A stretch of 64,000 nucleotides of DNA, from positions 18,229-82,228 of the forward strand of contig CAZMGM010000008.1 in assembly GCA_964565865.1 (NCBI GenBank), written 5' to 3'. The position numbers were made by a program, and so were the translations under genes. The notes beneath the pieces are model-generated. The model worked only from the letters and a program-made list of their open reading frames with translations. It searched no databases and had not been told where the DNA came from. This stretch comes from CBDAPI01 sp964565865 (GTDB taxonomy: Bacteria; Acidobacteriota; UBA6911; RPQK01; CBDAPI01). How positions within the stretch are numbered: position 1 is the stretch's first letter; every line of letters begins with the position of its first letter. Below, piece by piece: positions 41,951 through 50,570 of this stretch.

Positions 41951-43663
41951 ATGATCAAGCTGGGGACGCTAAAGACTCGAGGTTATTTTGGAGAGACCCT
42001 GGTCGGTCAGGACATCATTTCCAGAGAGGAACTGGCGGCAGCTCTCAAGCTGCAGGGGCAGTCTCCGGACAAGTTGGGCAAGCTGCTGGTGGACATCGGG
42101 GCTCTGTCCCAGCTAGAGATGGTGAGGCATCTTAGCACTCATCTAGGCATGCCCTGGGTCAGTGGTGACGGTTTCCCCCAGGCCCCTGTAGTGGAAGATA
42201 CTTTCTCGCCGCGTTTCATGAAAGAGACCAGGTGTCTTCCCATCGAAGTCAAGGACGATGGCATCCTGGTCGTCGCCATGGCGGACCCACTAGATAGCTC
42301 GGTTCTGGACTCAGTCCGCCTTTTCACCGATTTTCAATCGATCGAGGTTGTAGTGGCCGCAGAAAGTGAGCTGCTGGATCGAATCGACAAGTTTTACGGG
42401 AACGAGACCACAACCCTGGGCCGGATCGTGGAGGGAATCGACAATCAGGACAGCATTGGCGAGGCCGCCGACGATATTGAACATTTGAGGGATCTGGCCT
42501 CGGAAGCACCGGTCATTCGTCTGGTCAATCTCATTATTTCCAGAGCGATTGAGTCCCGAGCCTCCGATATCCACATCGAGCCTTTCGAGAGGGATTTTAA
42601 AGTCCGATATCGAATCGACGGGATCCTTTATGATGTCGAGTCTCCCCCCCAACGGCTAAAGGCAGCGGTCATTTCCCGGATCAAGATCATGGCTAGGTTA
42701 AATATCGCAGAGCGGCGCGTGCCTCAGGATGGCCGTATCAAAATGCGGGTCTTAGGTAAGGACATCGACCTTCGCGTGTCCACGCTTCCAACCATGTACG
42801 GCGAAAGCGTAGTCATGCGGATTCTGGATAAAAGCAATACACAGATCTACGACCTGGGGAAACTGGGCTTCTCGGCTTGGATGCTGGACGGGTTCAAGAC
42901 TCTGATCGAGCGGCCCAACGGAATCATCCTGGTAACGGGACCGACCGGGAGCGGTAAGACGACAACCCTGTACGGAGCCCTGACCAGAATCAACCTGCCA
43001 GACAAAAAGATCATTACGATCGAAGATCCGGTCGAGTATCAGATCGAGGGAATCAATCAGATCCATGTAAATCCCAAAATCGGCCTCACCTTTGCCGCCG
43101 GACTCCGTTCCATCGTGCGCCAGGATCCGGATGTGATCATGGTAGGTGAGATGCGCGATCTGGAGACAGCTGAGATTGGAATCCGGGCTGCTATGACCGG
43201 TCATCTGGTGTTCAGTACGCTGCACACGAACGATGCTCCAAGTGCTATCGCGAGGCTGGTCGACATGGGTGCTGAGGACTACCTTCTGGCCTCCTCGATC
43301 CTGGGCGTCCTCGCGCAGCGGTTGGTTCGAGTTATTTGTCCCTCCTGTCGCGAGCCGGAGTCGATTCAGCCCGAGGTTCTGAGAGAAGCCGGCTTTTCAG
43401 AGAATCCACTTCCCATTGTTTACCACGGGGCGGGCTGTCAGGAGTGCGGCCACACTGGTTTTCGAGGCCGCCTTGGGATTTTTGAGCTCATGCTCATGAA
43501 TGACGAAGTTCGCCGCCTCACGATCGCCAACGCGGACGCTTCTCGGTTGCGCCGTGCGGCTGTGGAAAACGGCATGTTGACCCTCCGACAGGACGGGTTC
43601 GAGAAGGTACGCCTCGGAATGACCTCGATGGGTGAGGTCTTGAGAGTCACGCAAGAGGGCTAG
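41951..43663 (+). CDS. gspE: Type II secretion ATPase
   Basis: 570-residue traffic ATPase that powers pseudopilus assembly. N-terminal N1E domain (GYFGETLVGQDIISREELAA), then RASDIHIEPFERDFKVRYRI (second N-terminal domain). Walker A GPTGSGKTTTLYGALTR near 333-349, Asp box ITIEDPVEYQ, Walker B-like VGEMRDLETAEI, His box LVFSTLHTNDAPSA. The zinc tetracysteine motif is ICPSC and GCQECGHTGFRGRLGI. First gene of the secretion operon. Its TAG stop is the first three bases of repeat R2 copy B. The ATG follows CACGCGCTGCT, itself R2-like; no Shine-Dalgarno sequence is visible. Confidence 0.95.
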   Translation: MIKLGTLKTRGYFGETLVGQDIISREELAAALKLQGQSPDKLGKLLVDIGALSQLEMVRHLSTHLGMPWVSGDGFPQAPVVEDTFSPRFMKETRCLPIEVKDDGILVVAMADPLDSSVLDSVRLFTDFQSIEVVVAAESELLDRIDKFYGNETTTLGRIVEGIDNQDSIGEAADDIEHLRDLASEAPVIRLVNLIISRAIESRASDIHIEPFERDFKVRYRIDGILYDVESPPQRLKAAVISRIKIMARLNIAERRVPQDGRIKMRVLGKDIDLRVSTLPTMYGESVVMRILDKSNTQIYDLGKLGFSAWMLDGFKTLIERPNGIILVTGPTGSGKTTTLYGALTRINLPDKKIITIEDPVEYQIEGINQIHVNPKIGLTFAAGLRSIVRQDPDVIMVGEMRDLETAEIGIRAAMTGHLVFSTLHTNDAPSAIARLVDMGAEDYLLASSILGVLAQRLVRVICPSCREPESIQPEVLREAGFSENPLPIVYHGAGCQECGHTGFRGRLGIFELMLMNDEVRRLTIANADASRLRRAAVENGMLTLRQDGFEKVRLGMTSMGEVLRVTQEG

Positions 43664-43855
43664 CAGTCCGTGGTATAAAGTCGCGCGCGGTCGCTCGCCA
43701 GGGAAACTCGGTTCGCTGGCAAGGTAGAAGGAGGAGTCAATGCTTGGTCATTTACGACGACGAGAAACGAAGCCAGTGGGCGCAAACCCCTGGCCTTGCA
43801 TCTGTACCCACGGCACCCGTAACGCGATCCGTGGGACTTTCACCACGGGTTGCTA
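43661..43855 (-). repeat. R2 element, copy B (195 bp), inside the gsp operon
   Basis: Plus-strand left end TAGCAGTCCGTGGTATAAAG; right end, read inward, TAGCAACCCGTGGTGAAAGT. As reverse complement it shares with copy A the interior GGGGTTTGCGCCC, CGTTTCTCGTCGTCG, AAATGA-CAAG and TTCCCTGGCG blocks in the same order. It separates gspE from gspF, supplies the gspE stop codon and lies against the gspF start. Confidence 0.82.
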
Positions 43856-43861
43856 GAGAAA

Positions 43862-45082
43862 GTGCCTCTGTTTCAGTTCAAGGCGGTAACGCCAGAAGGC
43901 AAGGTAGTCGAAGGAACTCTGGAGGCTGCCGATGAGAGGAGCGCGATCGTCCGTCTGGAAGAGCAGGGCCAGATGCCCATTCGCCTCAGCGAAGAGGAAC
44001 TCTCGGGACTGTGGGACCGGGACATTCGGTTTCCCTGGCAGCGGAAACACGTTTCTCAACACGATCTTCTGGTCTTCACTCATGAGCTAAGTAGCCTCTC
44101 CACTGCAGGTCTGCCACTGGACCGCAGTCTGTCGATCCTGGCTGAACTTACGGAGAATGACTACCTGAAGGAGATCGTTGGCTCTCTTCTGAAAGAGATC
44201 AAAGGTGGTAAGTCCTTGTCTGAGGGACTGGCCATGCATCCACAGGTGTTTCCCCGAATCTATGCGAATATGGTGAAGGCCGGAGAGGTGGGAGGAGTAC
44301 TGGACGAAATTCTAGAGCGTTTGCGCGAGTATCTGGAGAACTCGCAGGAGTTGAAGGGGTTCATCATCTCGGCCCTGATCTATCCGTGCATACTGGTCTT
44401 TGTGGCGATTGTCTCGTTTAGCATTCTGCTCGGTTTTGTAATCCCCAAGTTCGCCATTATTTTTGACAACGCCGGAGCCCCAATTCCGCTTCCCATGCAA
44501 ATCATGCTGATGATCAGCGGAATACTCTCCGGCTACTGGTGGCTGATTTTGGCTGTGCTTGGAACGGGCTGGGGTTTTTTCCGTCGCTGGCTCAATACGG
44601 AAGAAGGTCGCCTGAGTTGGGATCGCCGCCTTCTATCGACTCCGCTGCTGGGCCCGGTGCTGCAGAGACTGGAGGTTAGCCGCTTCAGCAGAACCCTGGG
44701 AACTCTGCTCCACAGTGCAGTACCTCTCATTTCTTCGATCAACATTGTCAAGGAGGTTGTAAGCAATCAGGCGATTGTCAGGGCCATGGATCCGATCAAG
44801 GCCGGGGTGAAGAAAGGAGAGGGACTGGTCGTCCCGATCCGACGGGAAAACATATTCCCCCCGTTCGCGCTGCATTTGCTGGAAGTGGGAGAGGAAACCG
44901 GTAGGCTCGACACCATGCTCCTGCAGGTTGCCGAGACGTACGATCGCGACCTGAAAACGGCACTGAAGCGGCTCATTGCCTTTTTCGAGCCTGCCATCAT
45001 TTTGATGATGGGAATTGTCTTCGGGGGTGTCATCGTCTCGATTCTATACTCGATTTTGAGTATCAACGATGTCCCGCTGTAG
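43862..45082 (+). CDS. gspF: Type II secretion inner-membrane platform protein
   Basis: About 406 residues from the GTG at 43862, which yields MPLFQFKAVTPEGKVVEGTL, the canonical GspF opening. A TTG at 43850 lies inside the R2 end and is less likely. Two GspF domains: FTHELSSLSTAGLPLDRSLS near 75-94 with GKSLSEGLAMHPQVFPRIYA, and the C-terminal repeat FSRTLGTLLHSAVPLISSIN. Three transmembrane segments, including ILVFVAIVSFSILLGFVIP and IILMMGIVFGGVIVSILYS. It anchors GspE at the membrane. Confidence 0.93.
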   Translation: MPLFQFKAVTPEGKVVEGTLEAADERSAIVRLEEQGQMPIRLSEEELSGLWDRDIRFPWQRKHVSQHDLLVFTHELSSLSTAGLPLDRSLSILAELTENDYLKEIVGSLLKEIKGGKSLSEGLAMHPQVFPRIYANMVKAGEVGGVLDEILERLREYLENSQELKGFIISALIYPCILVFVAIVSFSILLGFVIPKFAIIFDNAGAPIPLPMQIMLMISGILSGYWWLILAVLGTGWGFFRRWLNTEEGRLSWDRRLLSTPLLGPVLQRLEVSRFSRTLGTLLHSAVPLISSINIVKEVVSNQAIVRAMDPIKAGVKKGEGLVVPIRRENIFPPFALHLLEVGEETGRLDTMLLQVAETYDRDLKTALKRLIAFFEPAIILMMGIVFGGVIVSILYSILSINDVPL

Positions 45083-45147
45083 TGGCTCCAGAGCCGGGTT
45101 AGTTGATTGATATGGTCTTCCGAAGGGAAGGAATAGGTGTAACCAGG

Positions 45148-45573
45148 ATGACAAAACAACGTAGACGAAGTCGGGAAAGAGGGTTTTCTCTCATTGAGCT
45201 GATCGTAGTTCTCGTGATTCTGGGACTGCTGGCCACGGTGGTCGGTCCCAAGGTCATGAAACGGCTGGCTCAAGGCAAGGCGGAGATCGCCAAGCTTCAA
45301 ATCAACCAGTTCGGAGGTGCGCTTGGTTTGTTTCGATTTGACGTGGGCCGATATCCGAGTTCCACGGAGGGGCTGGAGGCGCTGATTCGAGAAGCCGGGA
45401 TCGACAACTGGAGTGGTCCCTATCTCGAGAAGTCAAAGGTTCCCAAGGATCCGTGGGGGCGGGAGTACGAATACCGGTCTCCTGGACAGAACGGTGACTA
45501 CGACCTGTGGAGCCACGGGGCAGATGGAGCGGCTGGGGGCGAAGACGATGCGGCGGATATTACATCCTGGTGA
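45148..45573 (+). CDS. gspG: Type II secretion major pseudopilin
   Basis: About 141 residues from the ATG at 45148. Prepilin cleavage site RERGFSLIELIVVLVILGLL, with Glu at mature position 5. The GspG C-terminal domain shows GRYPSSTEGLEAL, KVPKDPWGREYEYRSPGQNG and DYDLWSHGADGAAGGEDDAA, the calcium-binding loop typical of major pseudopilins. An in-frame upstream ATG-like extension to 45103 would place extra basic residues before the leader and is unlikely. Requires the prepilin peptidase, which is not in this window. Confidence 0.95.
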   Translation: MTKQRRRSRERGFSLIELIVVLVILGLLATVVGPKVMKRLAQGKAEIAKLQINQFGGALGLFRFDVGRYPSSTEGLEALIREAGIDNWSGPYLEKSKVPKDPWGREYEYRSPGQNGDYDLWSHGADGAAGGEDDAADITSW

Positions 45574-45662
45574 TGGTAGCCTGCTGTCGACTCATCATCC
45601 CACCTGGGTCTGGTCTCCCTGTCGCCTGGGACCAATCTCGACGTAGTTACGAAAACGAGTCT

Positions 45663-46178
45663 ATGGGCAAAGAGGAGGAAGAAGGGAAGGGGCCCTCCCC
45701 GCCCCGGATCGGCGGGCGAGGTTTCAGCTTGTTCGAGCTGCTGGTTGTTCTGGTGCTGTTGTCACTGGCAGCAGCTGTAGTGCTGCCCTCGTTCACGACA
45801 GGAATGGAAGGTCTAAGACTTAACACCGCGGCTCGAAACATGGTGACCAAGCTCAAACAGGTGAGATCACGAGCGATTGCCGAGCAGAAAGTGTTGCGGG
45901 TGATTTTTCTCTTGCCGAAGAATACAAGCAAGGAAGAGACGGCCTATGCGATCACGGACGATTACGGAATCGAGGTGGAAAAGATGGCTCTTCCCCCGGG
46001 CTTCAAGTTAATCCTAGACCCTGAGCTCGAGCCAATGGTCAGTTTCTATCCCAACGGGCGCAGTTCCGGCTTCCGGCTTCTGCTCGGGAATCGGAGTAAA
46101 TATCGGCTCATGGTGGAAGTTGATCCGATCAGCGGTCTGGCCAGGGCCCGACGATTGACTGAAGAGGATGGGTCGTGA
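45663..46178 (+). CDS. gspH: Type II secretion minor pseudopilin GspH
   Basis: About 171 residues from the ATG at 45663. A charged leader (GKEEEEGKGPS) precedes the cleavage motif GRGFSLFELLVVLVLLSLAA. Then the GspH pattern: NTAARNMVTKLKQVRSRAIA and a beta-rich C-terminal part SFYPNGRSSGFRLLL. Its stop overlaps the gspI GTG start (GTGA). Confidence 0.87.
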   Translation: MGKEEEEGKGPSPPRIGGRGFSLFELLVVLVLLSLAAAVVLPSFTTGMEGLRLNTAARNMVTKLKQVRSRAIAEQKVLRVIFLLPKNTSKEETAYAITDDYGIEVEKMALPPGFKLILDPELEPMVSFYPNGRSSGFRLLLGNRSKYRLMVEVDPISGLARARRLTEEDGS

Positions 46179-46651
46179 AGCGACGCCGCGGATCAGGTTT
46201 CACGCTCATCGAAGTAGTCGTGGCACTGGCCATCCTGGGAGTCACCGTCGCTATAGTGATGCAGATTTTTTCCAGCGGGCTGAAGAATTTGAGGCGAATC
46301 GACCTGGCCCATCGAGCCATGGGTCATGCCGAGAACGTCATGAACGAGATCCTGGCAGATGGAGAGATTACGGGTGCCGGATCAACCGCAGGTGAACTGG
46401 ATGAGGAGTTTCGCTATACAGCCGATCTGATCGAGTGGACCCCCCCGGGGGACGAACTGGCCCTGGACCTGACGCGGCCCGGAATCTACCTGCTTCTGGT
46501 GACCGTACGGATCCACTTCGTGAAAGATCAGTTTAGAAAGCTCTATAGGCTGTCCAGTTTGAAAGCAGTGGCAGAGCCTCTTCTACCTGAATCACTGGTG
46601 GAATCCGGCAATCCGATGCAGCAGCGACCGGGTCTGAGGGGAGGCAACTGA
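46175..46651 (+). CDS. gspI: Type II secretion minor pseudopilin GspI
   Basis: 158 residues starting at GTG 46175. Prepilin motif GSGFTLIEVVVALAILGVTV, then RAMGHAENVMNEILADGEIT, as expected for GspI-type minor pseudopilins. The C-terminal half is longer and more charged than in proteobacterial GspI. Overlaps gspH by four bases; gspJ follows after eight bases. Confidence 0.85.
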   Translation: MKRRRGSGFTLIEVVVALAILGVTVAIVMQIFSSGLKNLRRIDLAHRAMGHAENVMNEILADGEITGAGSTAGELDEEFRYTADLIEWTPPGDELALDLTRPGIYLLLVTVRIHFVKDQFRKLYRLSSLKAVAEPLLPESLVESGNPMQQRPGLRGGN

Positions 46652-46659
46652 CTTCCGTT

Positions 46660-47421
46660 ATGAAACGCACCGCAGGTAGAAAGAAGACCACGGCTGGATT
46701 CACGCTAGTCGAGTTCCTGATCGCAGCTACACTGCTGGTGCTGATGGCTGCTGCGGTGTCCGGAAGTCTGAAAGTGGCGCTCAACATTTATACGAAAAGT
46801 CAGGAGCTTCTGGATGAGAAGGGGCGGCAACGCGTGCTGGAAGACATGGTACGCCGTCAACTGGGCAGCCTCTATCCGTTGACCCCCGTTCTCAATGTAG
46901 GCGGAGCTACTTTGGGAAAGACTCATGGAATCACCCCGCCGGGATCCTCTCTGGGAGTGGACCCTCTGCAGAATCAGGCCCCCCTTTTCTACGGCAGTCC
47001 AAGCGCCCTAACGTTCGTCACCGTAGCCCCGTTTGAAATGTTGCGAAAGCCGGGTCTCACGGTTGTACTTTACGGCCATGCCGAGGACGAGTGGGGCGAT
47101 CGGTACTTTGGAGCCTTGGAGACGCGCTACACGGGACCTGAGAGCTTCTACCAAATGTTAGAGTTTCCGGAAGGTGAACCCATTCCGGTTGTAGAGCCGG
47201 TTGAGGACCTTACGTTTGAGTACTACTGGTTTAATCAGCAGACAGGTGTTGGCGAGTGGTACGGCGAATGGTTGGCACTGGACACTCTGAGTGTACCCAG
47301 TGCTGTTCGCATCACTGCGGATCGCGTCCAGATTGTGGTTACCATCAACACAACGACAGTCTCAAGCGTAGGCCCCCCGGGTCAGCGCCTGCGGCAGCTT
47401 TTCGAAGGGGAGGGGACGTGA
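46660..47421 (+). CDS. gspJ: Type II secretion minor pseudopilin GspJ
   Basis: 253 residues. Prepilin motif TAGFTLVEFLIAATLLVLMA, then a globular domain with EKGRQRVLEDMVRRQLGSLY, FYGSPSALTFVTVAPF and the beta-rich end RVQIVVTINTTTVSSVG. The FTLVEFLIA variant and size fit GspJ. Its TGA overlaps the GTG of gspK. Confidence 0.87.
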   Translation: MKRTAGRKKTTAGFTLVEFLIAATLLVLMAAAVSGSLKVALNIYTKSQELLDEKGRQRVLEDMVRRQLGSLYPLTPVLNVGGATLGKTHGITPPGSSLGVDPLQNQAPLFYGSPSALTFVTVAPFEMLRKPGLTVVLYGHAEDEWGDRYFGALETRYTGPESFYQMLEFPEGEPIPVVEPVEDLTFEYYWFNQQTGVGEWYGEWLALDTLSVPSAVRITADRVQIVVTINTTTVSSVGPPGQRLRQLFEGEGT

Positions 47422-48446
47422 GGCGTGGGGATTCACCTCGCAAGCAGGCACCTGAGAAAGGCGCGATCCTGCTGGTGGTGCTGTGGGTTGCCCTGGCCAT
47501 GGGGTTGTTGGGGATGTCCTTCTCGGCGGCCATTCGTACCGAGGTCAATGCTGCCCGCAACGTTGTAGAGCAGAAACAGTCGTTTTACCTGGCGCGTGCC
47601 GGCATCGAGTATGCCGTGTATAGAATGCTGGAAGCCCAGTCCGCCTTTAGTTCAACGCAGCAACTCTCAGAGGGTAAGTTTGATCAGATCCCTGAGGTTT
47701 TGACGGGCACGCTGTCGCTCGCGTTTCCGAACTCCAAGGCGACGATTGAAGTCGCCGACGAGAGCGGAAAGATCAATTTGAACAGCCCGATGTCAGAAAC
47801 ACAGTTGGATCTGATATACAACCTGTTGATCATGGTAGAGGTGGAACCCACACATGCCGACGTGATTACTGACTCGATTGCAGACTGGGTTGACCCGGAC
47901 GATTTCGAGAGTCCGTATGGGGCGGAAAGTAACTACTACCTGTCCCTGGATCCGCCATACGTTGCCGCCAACGGGATCTTTCAGGTTCCCGAAGAGCTGC
48001 TCCTTGTCAGAGGTGTCACGCCTGAAATCTACTATGGGAAAAAGGGGCTGTCTGAGTCTGGAGAAAAAGTCAATTACTACGGTCTACAACATTACTTTAC
48101 CACCTTCGCTGAGGGGAACAGGATCAACGCGAATACCGCACCCCTCCAAGTACTGACAGCCCTGCCCTACCTCGATGAAGAGACGGCCGCGCGCATCTAT
48201 GAGCTGCGTGAGGAAGGTTACATTCAGGATCCAAGCCAGCTAATGACGGAAATTCCAGGTCTCACTTCCAACATAGCCACCCTGCTGGCAGCCCATTCCA
48301 ATGCCAGTGTGTACGGGTTGTTGAGCACGGGGCAGCTGGAAGGATCGCAGGTCGTGAGCAGGATCCGCTGCGTAATCCAGCTGGATCAGGGAGCATCAAA
48401 GGGATATAAAATCCTTTACTGGAACGAGTCGAACACGGAGATATAG
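47418..48446 (+). CDS. gspK: Type II secretion minor pseudopilin GspK
   Basis: About 342 residues from the GTG at 47418, overlapping the gspJ stop; the longer open frame to 47256 lies inside gspJ. Leader KGAILLVVLWVALAMGLLGM has the GspK type, in which Glu5 is absent, as is normal for the tip pseudopilin. SAM-like helical domain: INLNSPMSETQLDLIYNLL, DWVDPDDFESPYGAESNYY, NANTAPLQVLTALPYLDEET. It caps the I-J-K pseudopilus tip. The stop lies in TAGCAGTCC, identical to an R2 end. Confidence 0.92.
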   Translation: MRRGDSPRKQAPEKGAILLVVLWVALAMGLLGMSFSAAIRTEVNAARNVVEQKQSFYLARAGIEYAVYRMLEAQSAFSSTQQLSEGKFDQIPEVLTGTLSLAFPNSKATIEVADESGKINLNSPMSETQLDLIYNLLIMVEVEPTHADVITDSIADWVDPDDFESPYGAESNYYLSLDPPYVAANGIFQVPEELLLVRGVTPEIYYGKKGLSESGEKVNYYGLQHYFTTFAEGNRINANTAPLQVLTALPYLDEETAARIYELREEGYIQDPSQLMTEIPGLTSNIATLLAAHSNASVYGLLSTGQLEGSQVVSRIRCVIQLDQGASKGYKILYWNESNTEI

Positions 48447-48486
48447 CAGTCCTGTTAGTCCTCGGGACGAGGAATTCCTAATCACC

Positions 48487-49890
48487 ATGTTGAACCTGGA
48501 CGCTGCCGTTGGAATCGAGATCGGAGACAGGAGACTAGTCCTCAGTCCGGTCACAAAAAAGTTGCGCGGCCTCAAGGTAGCTCCTCATCTGATCCTGGAG
48601 GATTTTCAAGAGCTAGGCCGGGCTGAGCTTCACACCAAGATCCAGGATTTTGTCAGTGCCAACAGTCTGAACACTGAGAATGTGATCGTTGGCGTCGGCA
48701 GGAACCAGGTGGTGGTTAAGGAGTTGGAGCTGCCACTTGAAGTGGAAGAGAACCTGGATCAGGTGGTCAAGTTCCAGGTTCATAAGCTGGAACCGAGCGA
48801 CAACCTCTCGATCTGCTATGACTATCTGGTCCTGAACCGGGACGACAAGGCCAAGAAGCTTTTGCTGCAGATCGTCCTAGTGCCTCGAGAGACCGTGGAT
48901 GAAGTCGTGACCCTATTGGCGGAACTGGGCTTGCGACCCGCGGCGTTGCGTCTGTCTTCACTGGGTCTGCATCAACTCATGGGGTTGCATGAGGACGGGA
49001 TCACAGAACACCCTTCCATCATTTTGCGCTGTGAAAAAGATGAGGTAGAGGCCCTCCTCGTGAATGGCACTGGCAGGCACTTCTCACAATACCGTCCTGC
49101 CGACGGTCAGGCAGACCAACTTGCTCTTGTCACTTCGGCGCTGGACGACCTGTTGTCGCGCGTGGACCTCAATGGTGTAGAAGAGGTTCAGGGAATTTAT
49201 CTGACCGGCAGCGGTGGGAGAGATGTCCTGGAGCCGGTTCGAGAAAAGTTTGGTGCCGCCGAGCTCTTGAGCGATGGCGTGAAATTGGACCTGGAAGGCG
49301 TGGCTCGCGGCAGTCTGGCCCTAACCGGATGCGCGGTGGGACTGGCCGTCTCGTCTTTGACTCGCAACCCGTTCTCGAAGTTCAACCTGATCCCGCCCGA
49401 AATCCGACGTTCCAGAACCCAGCTCAGCTACGTGCCCACGATGGTTCTGGCGGTTCTTATGCTCTTCCTGGTGGGATTGTCCACTGCGCGTGGATACCTG
49501 CAGCAGTCGCAGCTTCTGGCAGGATACTCAGCTAGGGCCGACGAACTGAAGCCGCTGGTCGAGTGGGTGACCGAGACCCGGGGCGAGGCCGATCAACTGT
49601 CAGGCCTGGCGGTTGAAATGAGCACCATGTTGAGCGGACGTCAGCTGGTCCTATCGGTTCTCAAGGAACTGACGGCTCTGATCCCCGACGACGCTTACCT
49701 GCAAAGCGTTCATATCGAGACTTCGAAAGTCAACATGACTGGATTTTCTGAAGACGCTTCGAGCCTGATTCCCGTTCTTCAGCAGTCCAACTGCCTGACC
49801 AAGGTGGAGTCCAAGTACATTACGCGGGACCGCCGCTCCGGTAAAGACAAGTTCAGTTTCGAGGCCAGCATCGGTGACTGCTCTTTATAA
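48487..49890 (+). CDS. gspL: Type II secretion GspL-like protein (PilM/PilN-type)
   Basis: 467 residues joining two functions. Residues 1-300 form an actin-like cytoplasmic domain (AVGIEIGDRRLVLS, VKELELPLEVEENLDQVVKF, YLTGSGGRDVLEPVREKFG). A transmembrane helix, VPTMVLAVLMLFLVGLSTA near 318-336, leads to a PilN-like ferredoxin-fold part (VLKELTALIPDDAYLQSVHI). GspL recruits GspE to the membrane. The PilM/PilN layout is what one expects in Acidobacteria-like systems. A 40-base gap separates it from gspK. Confidence 0.85.
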   Translation: MLNLDAAVGIEIGDRRLVLSPVTKKLRGLKVAPHLILEDFQELGRAELHTKIQDFVSANSLNTENVIVGVGRNQVVVKELELPLEVEENLDQVVKFQVHKLEPSDNLSICYDYLVLNRDDKAKKLLLQIVLVPRETVDEVVTLLAELGLRPAALRLSSLGLHQLMGLHEDGITEHPSIILRCEKDEVEALLVNGTGRHFSQYRPADGQADQLALVTSALDDLLSRVDLNGVEEVQGIYLTGSGGRDVLEPVREKFGAAELLSDGVKLDLEGVARGSLALTGCAVGLAVSSLTRNPFSKFNLIPPEIRRSRTQLSYVPTMVLAVLMLFLVGLSTARGYLQQSQLLAGYSARADELKPLVEWVTETRGEADQLSGLAVEMSTMLSGRQLVLSVLKELTALIPDDAYLQSVHIETSKVNMTGFSEDASSLIPVLQQSNCLTKVESKYITRDRRSGKDKFSFEASIGDCSL

Positions 49891-49917
49891 TCCAGGTGAC
49901 AGGTTAGGGGAACTGCA

Positions 49918-50481
49918 ATGCAGTTAGGGAAGCTCTCCAGGAGCAACCGAAGAGCCCTGTTCTGGCTGGGGGGAGGCGTGCTCGGCTACGTAACCGTCTT
50001 CCATTTGTTTCTACCCTTCTTGGACAGGCAGCGTGCGCTGGACGGTGAGATCCGATCCAGACAACAGCAAGTACAGCGATATCTCAAGGCTCTCCAGGAT
50101 GAACCGGAGTACCTGAATTACCTGGAGGGAGTGAAGTCTACGGTGAGCGCCTATGAAGACCACTTTCTGGAGGCTTTCGATGTCAATACAGCAACGCTGC
50201 AGATCGAAGAAATCGTTCGCTCGCTGGCTGGGCAGAATCAGATTCGGGTTACCCGAAGCAATCCCCTGCCCGACAAGAGGATCGGTGAGGGTTATGCCAG
50301 GATCGGGGTCCAGTTGAACCTGGAGGGCGATTACGACTCGCTGATCAACTTTGTGCATGCAGTCTCTACTTACGAAAGGTTTCTTCTGGTGGAAGAGTTT
50401 CAGCTGACGCGTTTCCGTGTGCGCCAGGAGACGCGATTGCAGCCCCGTCTGAGAATCTCTGGTTTTATCAGACTTTCTTAG
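49918..50481 (+). CDS. gspM: Type II secretion GspM-like protein (PilO-type)
   Basis: 187 residues. One N-terminal transmembrane helix (ALFWLGGGVLGYVTVFHLFL), a coiled coil, and a ferredoxin-like periplasmic domain, with DYDSLINFVHAVSTYERFLL near 140-159 in the PilO/GspM position. It partners GspL on the inner membrane. Family assignment rests on topology, length and gene order more than on a strict motif. Confidence 0.8.
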   Translation: MQLGKLSRSNRRALFWLGGGVLGYVTVFHLFLPFLDRQRALDGEIRSRQQQVQRYLKALQDEPEYLNYLEGVKSTVSAYEDHFLEAFDVNTATLQIEEIVRSLAGQNQIRVTRSNPLPDKRIGEGYARIGVQLNLEGDYDSLINFVHAVSTYERFLLVEEFQLTRFRVRQETRLQPRLRISGFIRLS

Positions 50482-50570
50482 TGGAGATTGCATCTTTAGG
50501 CAGGGTGCAGGAAAGAGGGAACTAGAAGAGCAAGAAACGGAAAGTCCGTGAACGCGGAGAGCATGAGGTC

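Noticed and set aside
43744..43935. Short plus-strand ORF between gspE and gspF
   Set aside because: It lies in repeat R2 copy B and reads through the real gspF start in another frame; no homology.
47256..47417. Extended N-terminus for gspK
   Set aside because: It lies inside gspJ; the GTG at 47418 gives the right prepilin leader and the stop/start overlap.
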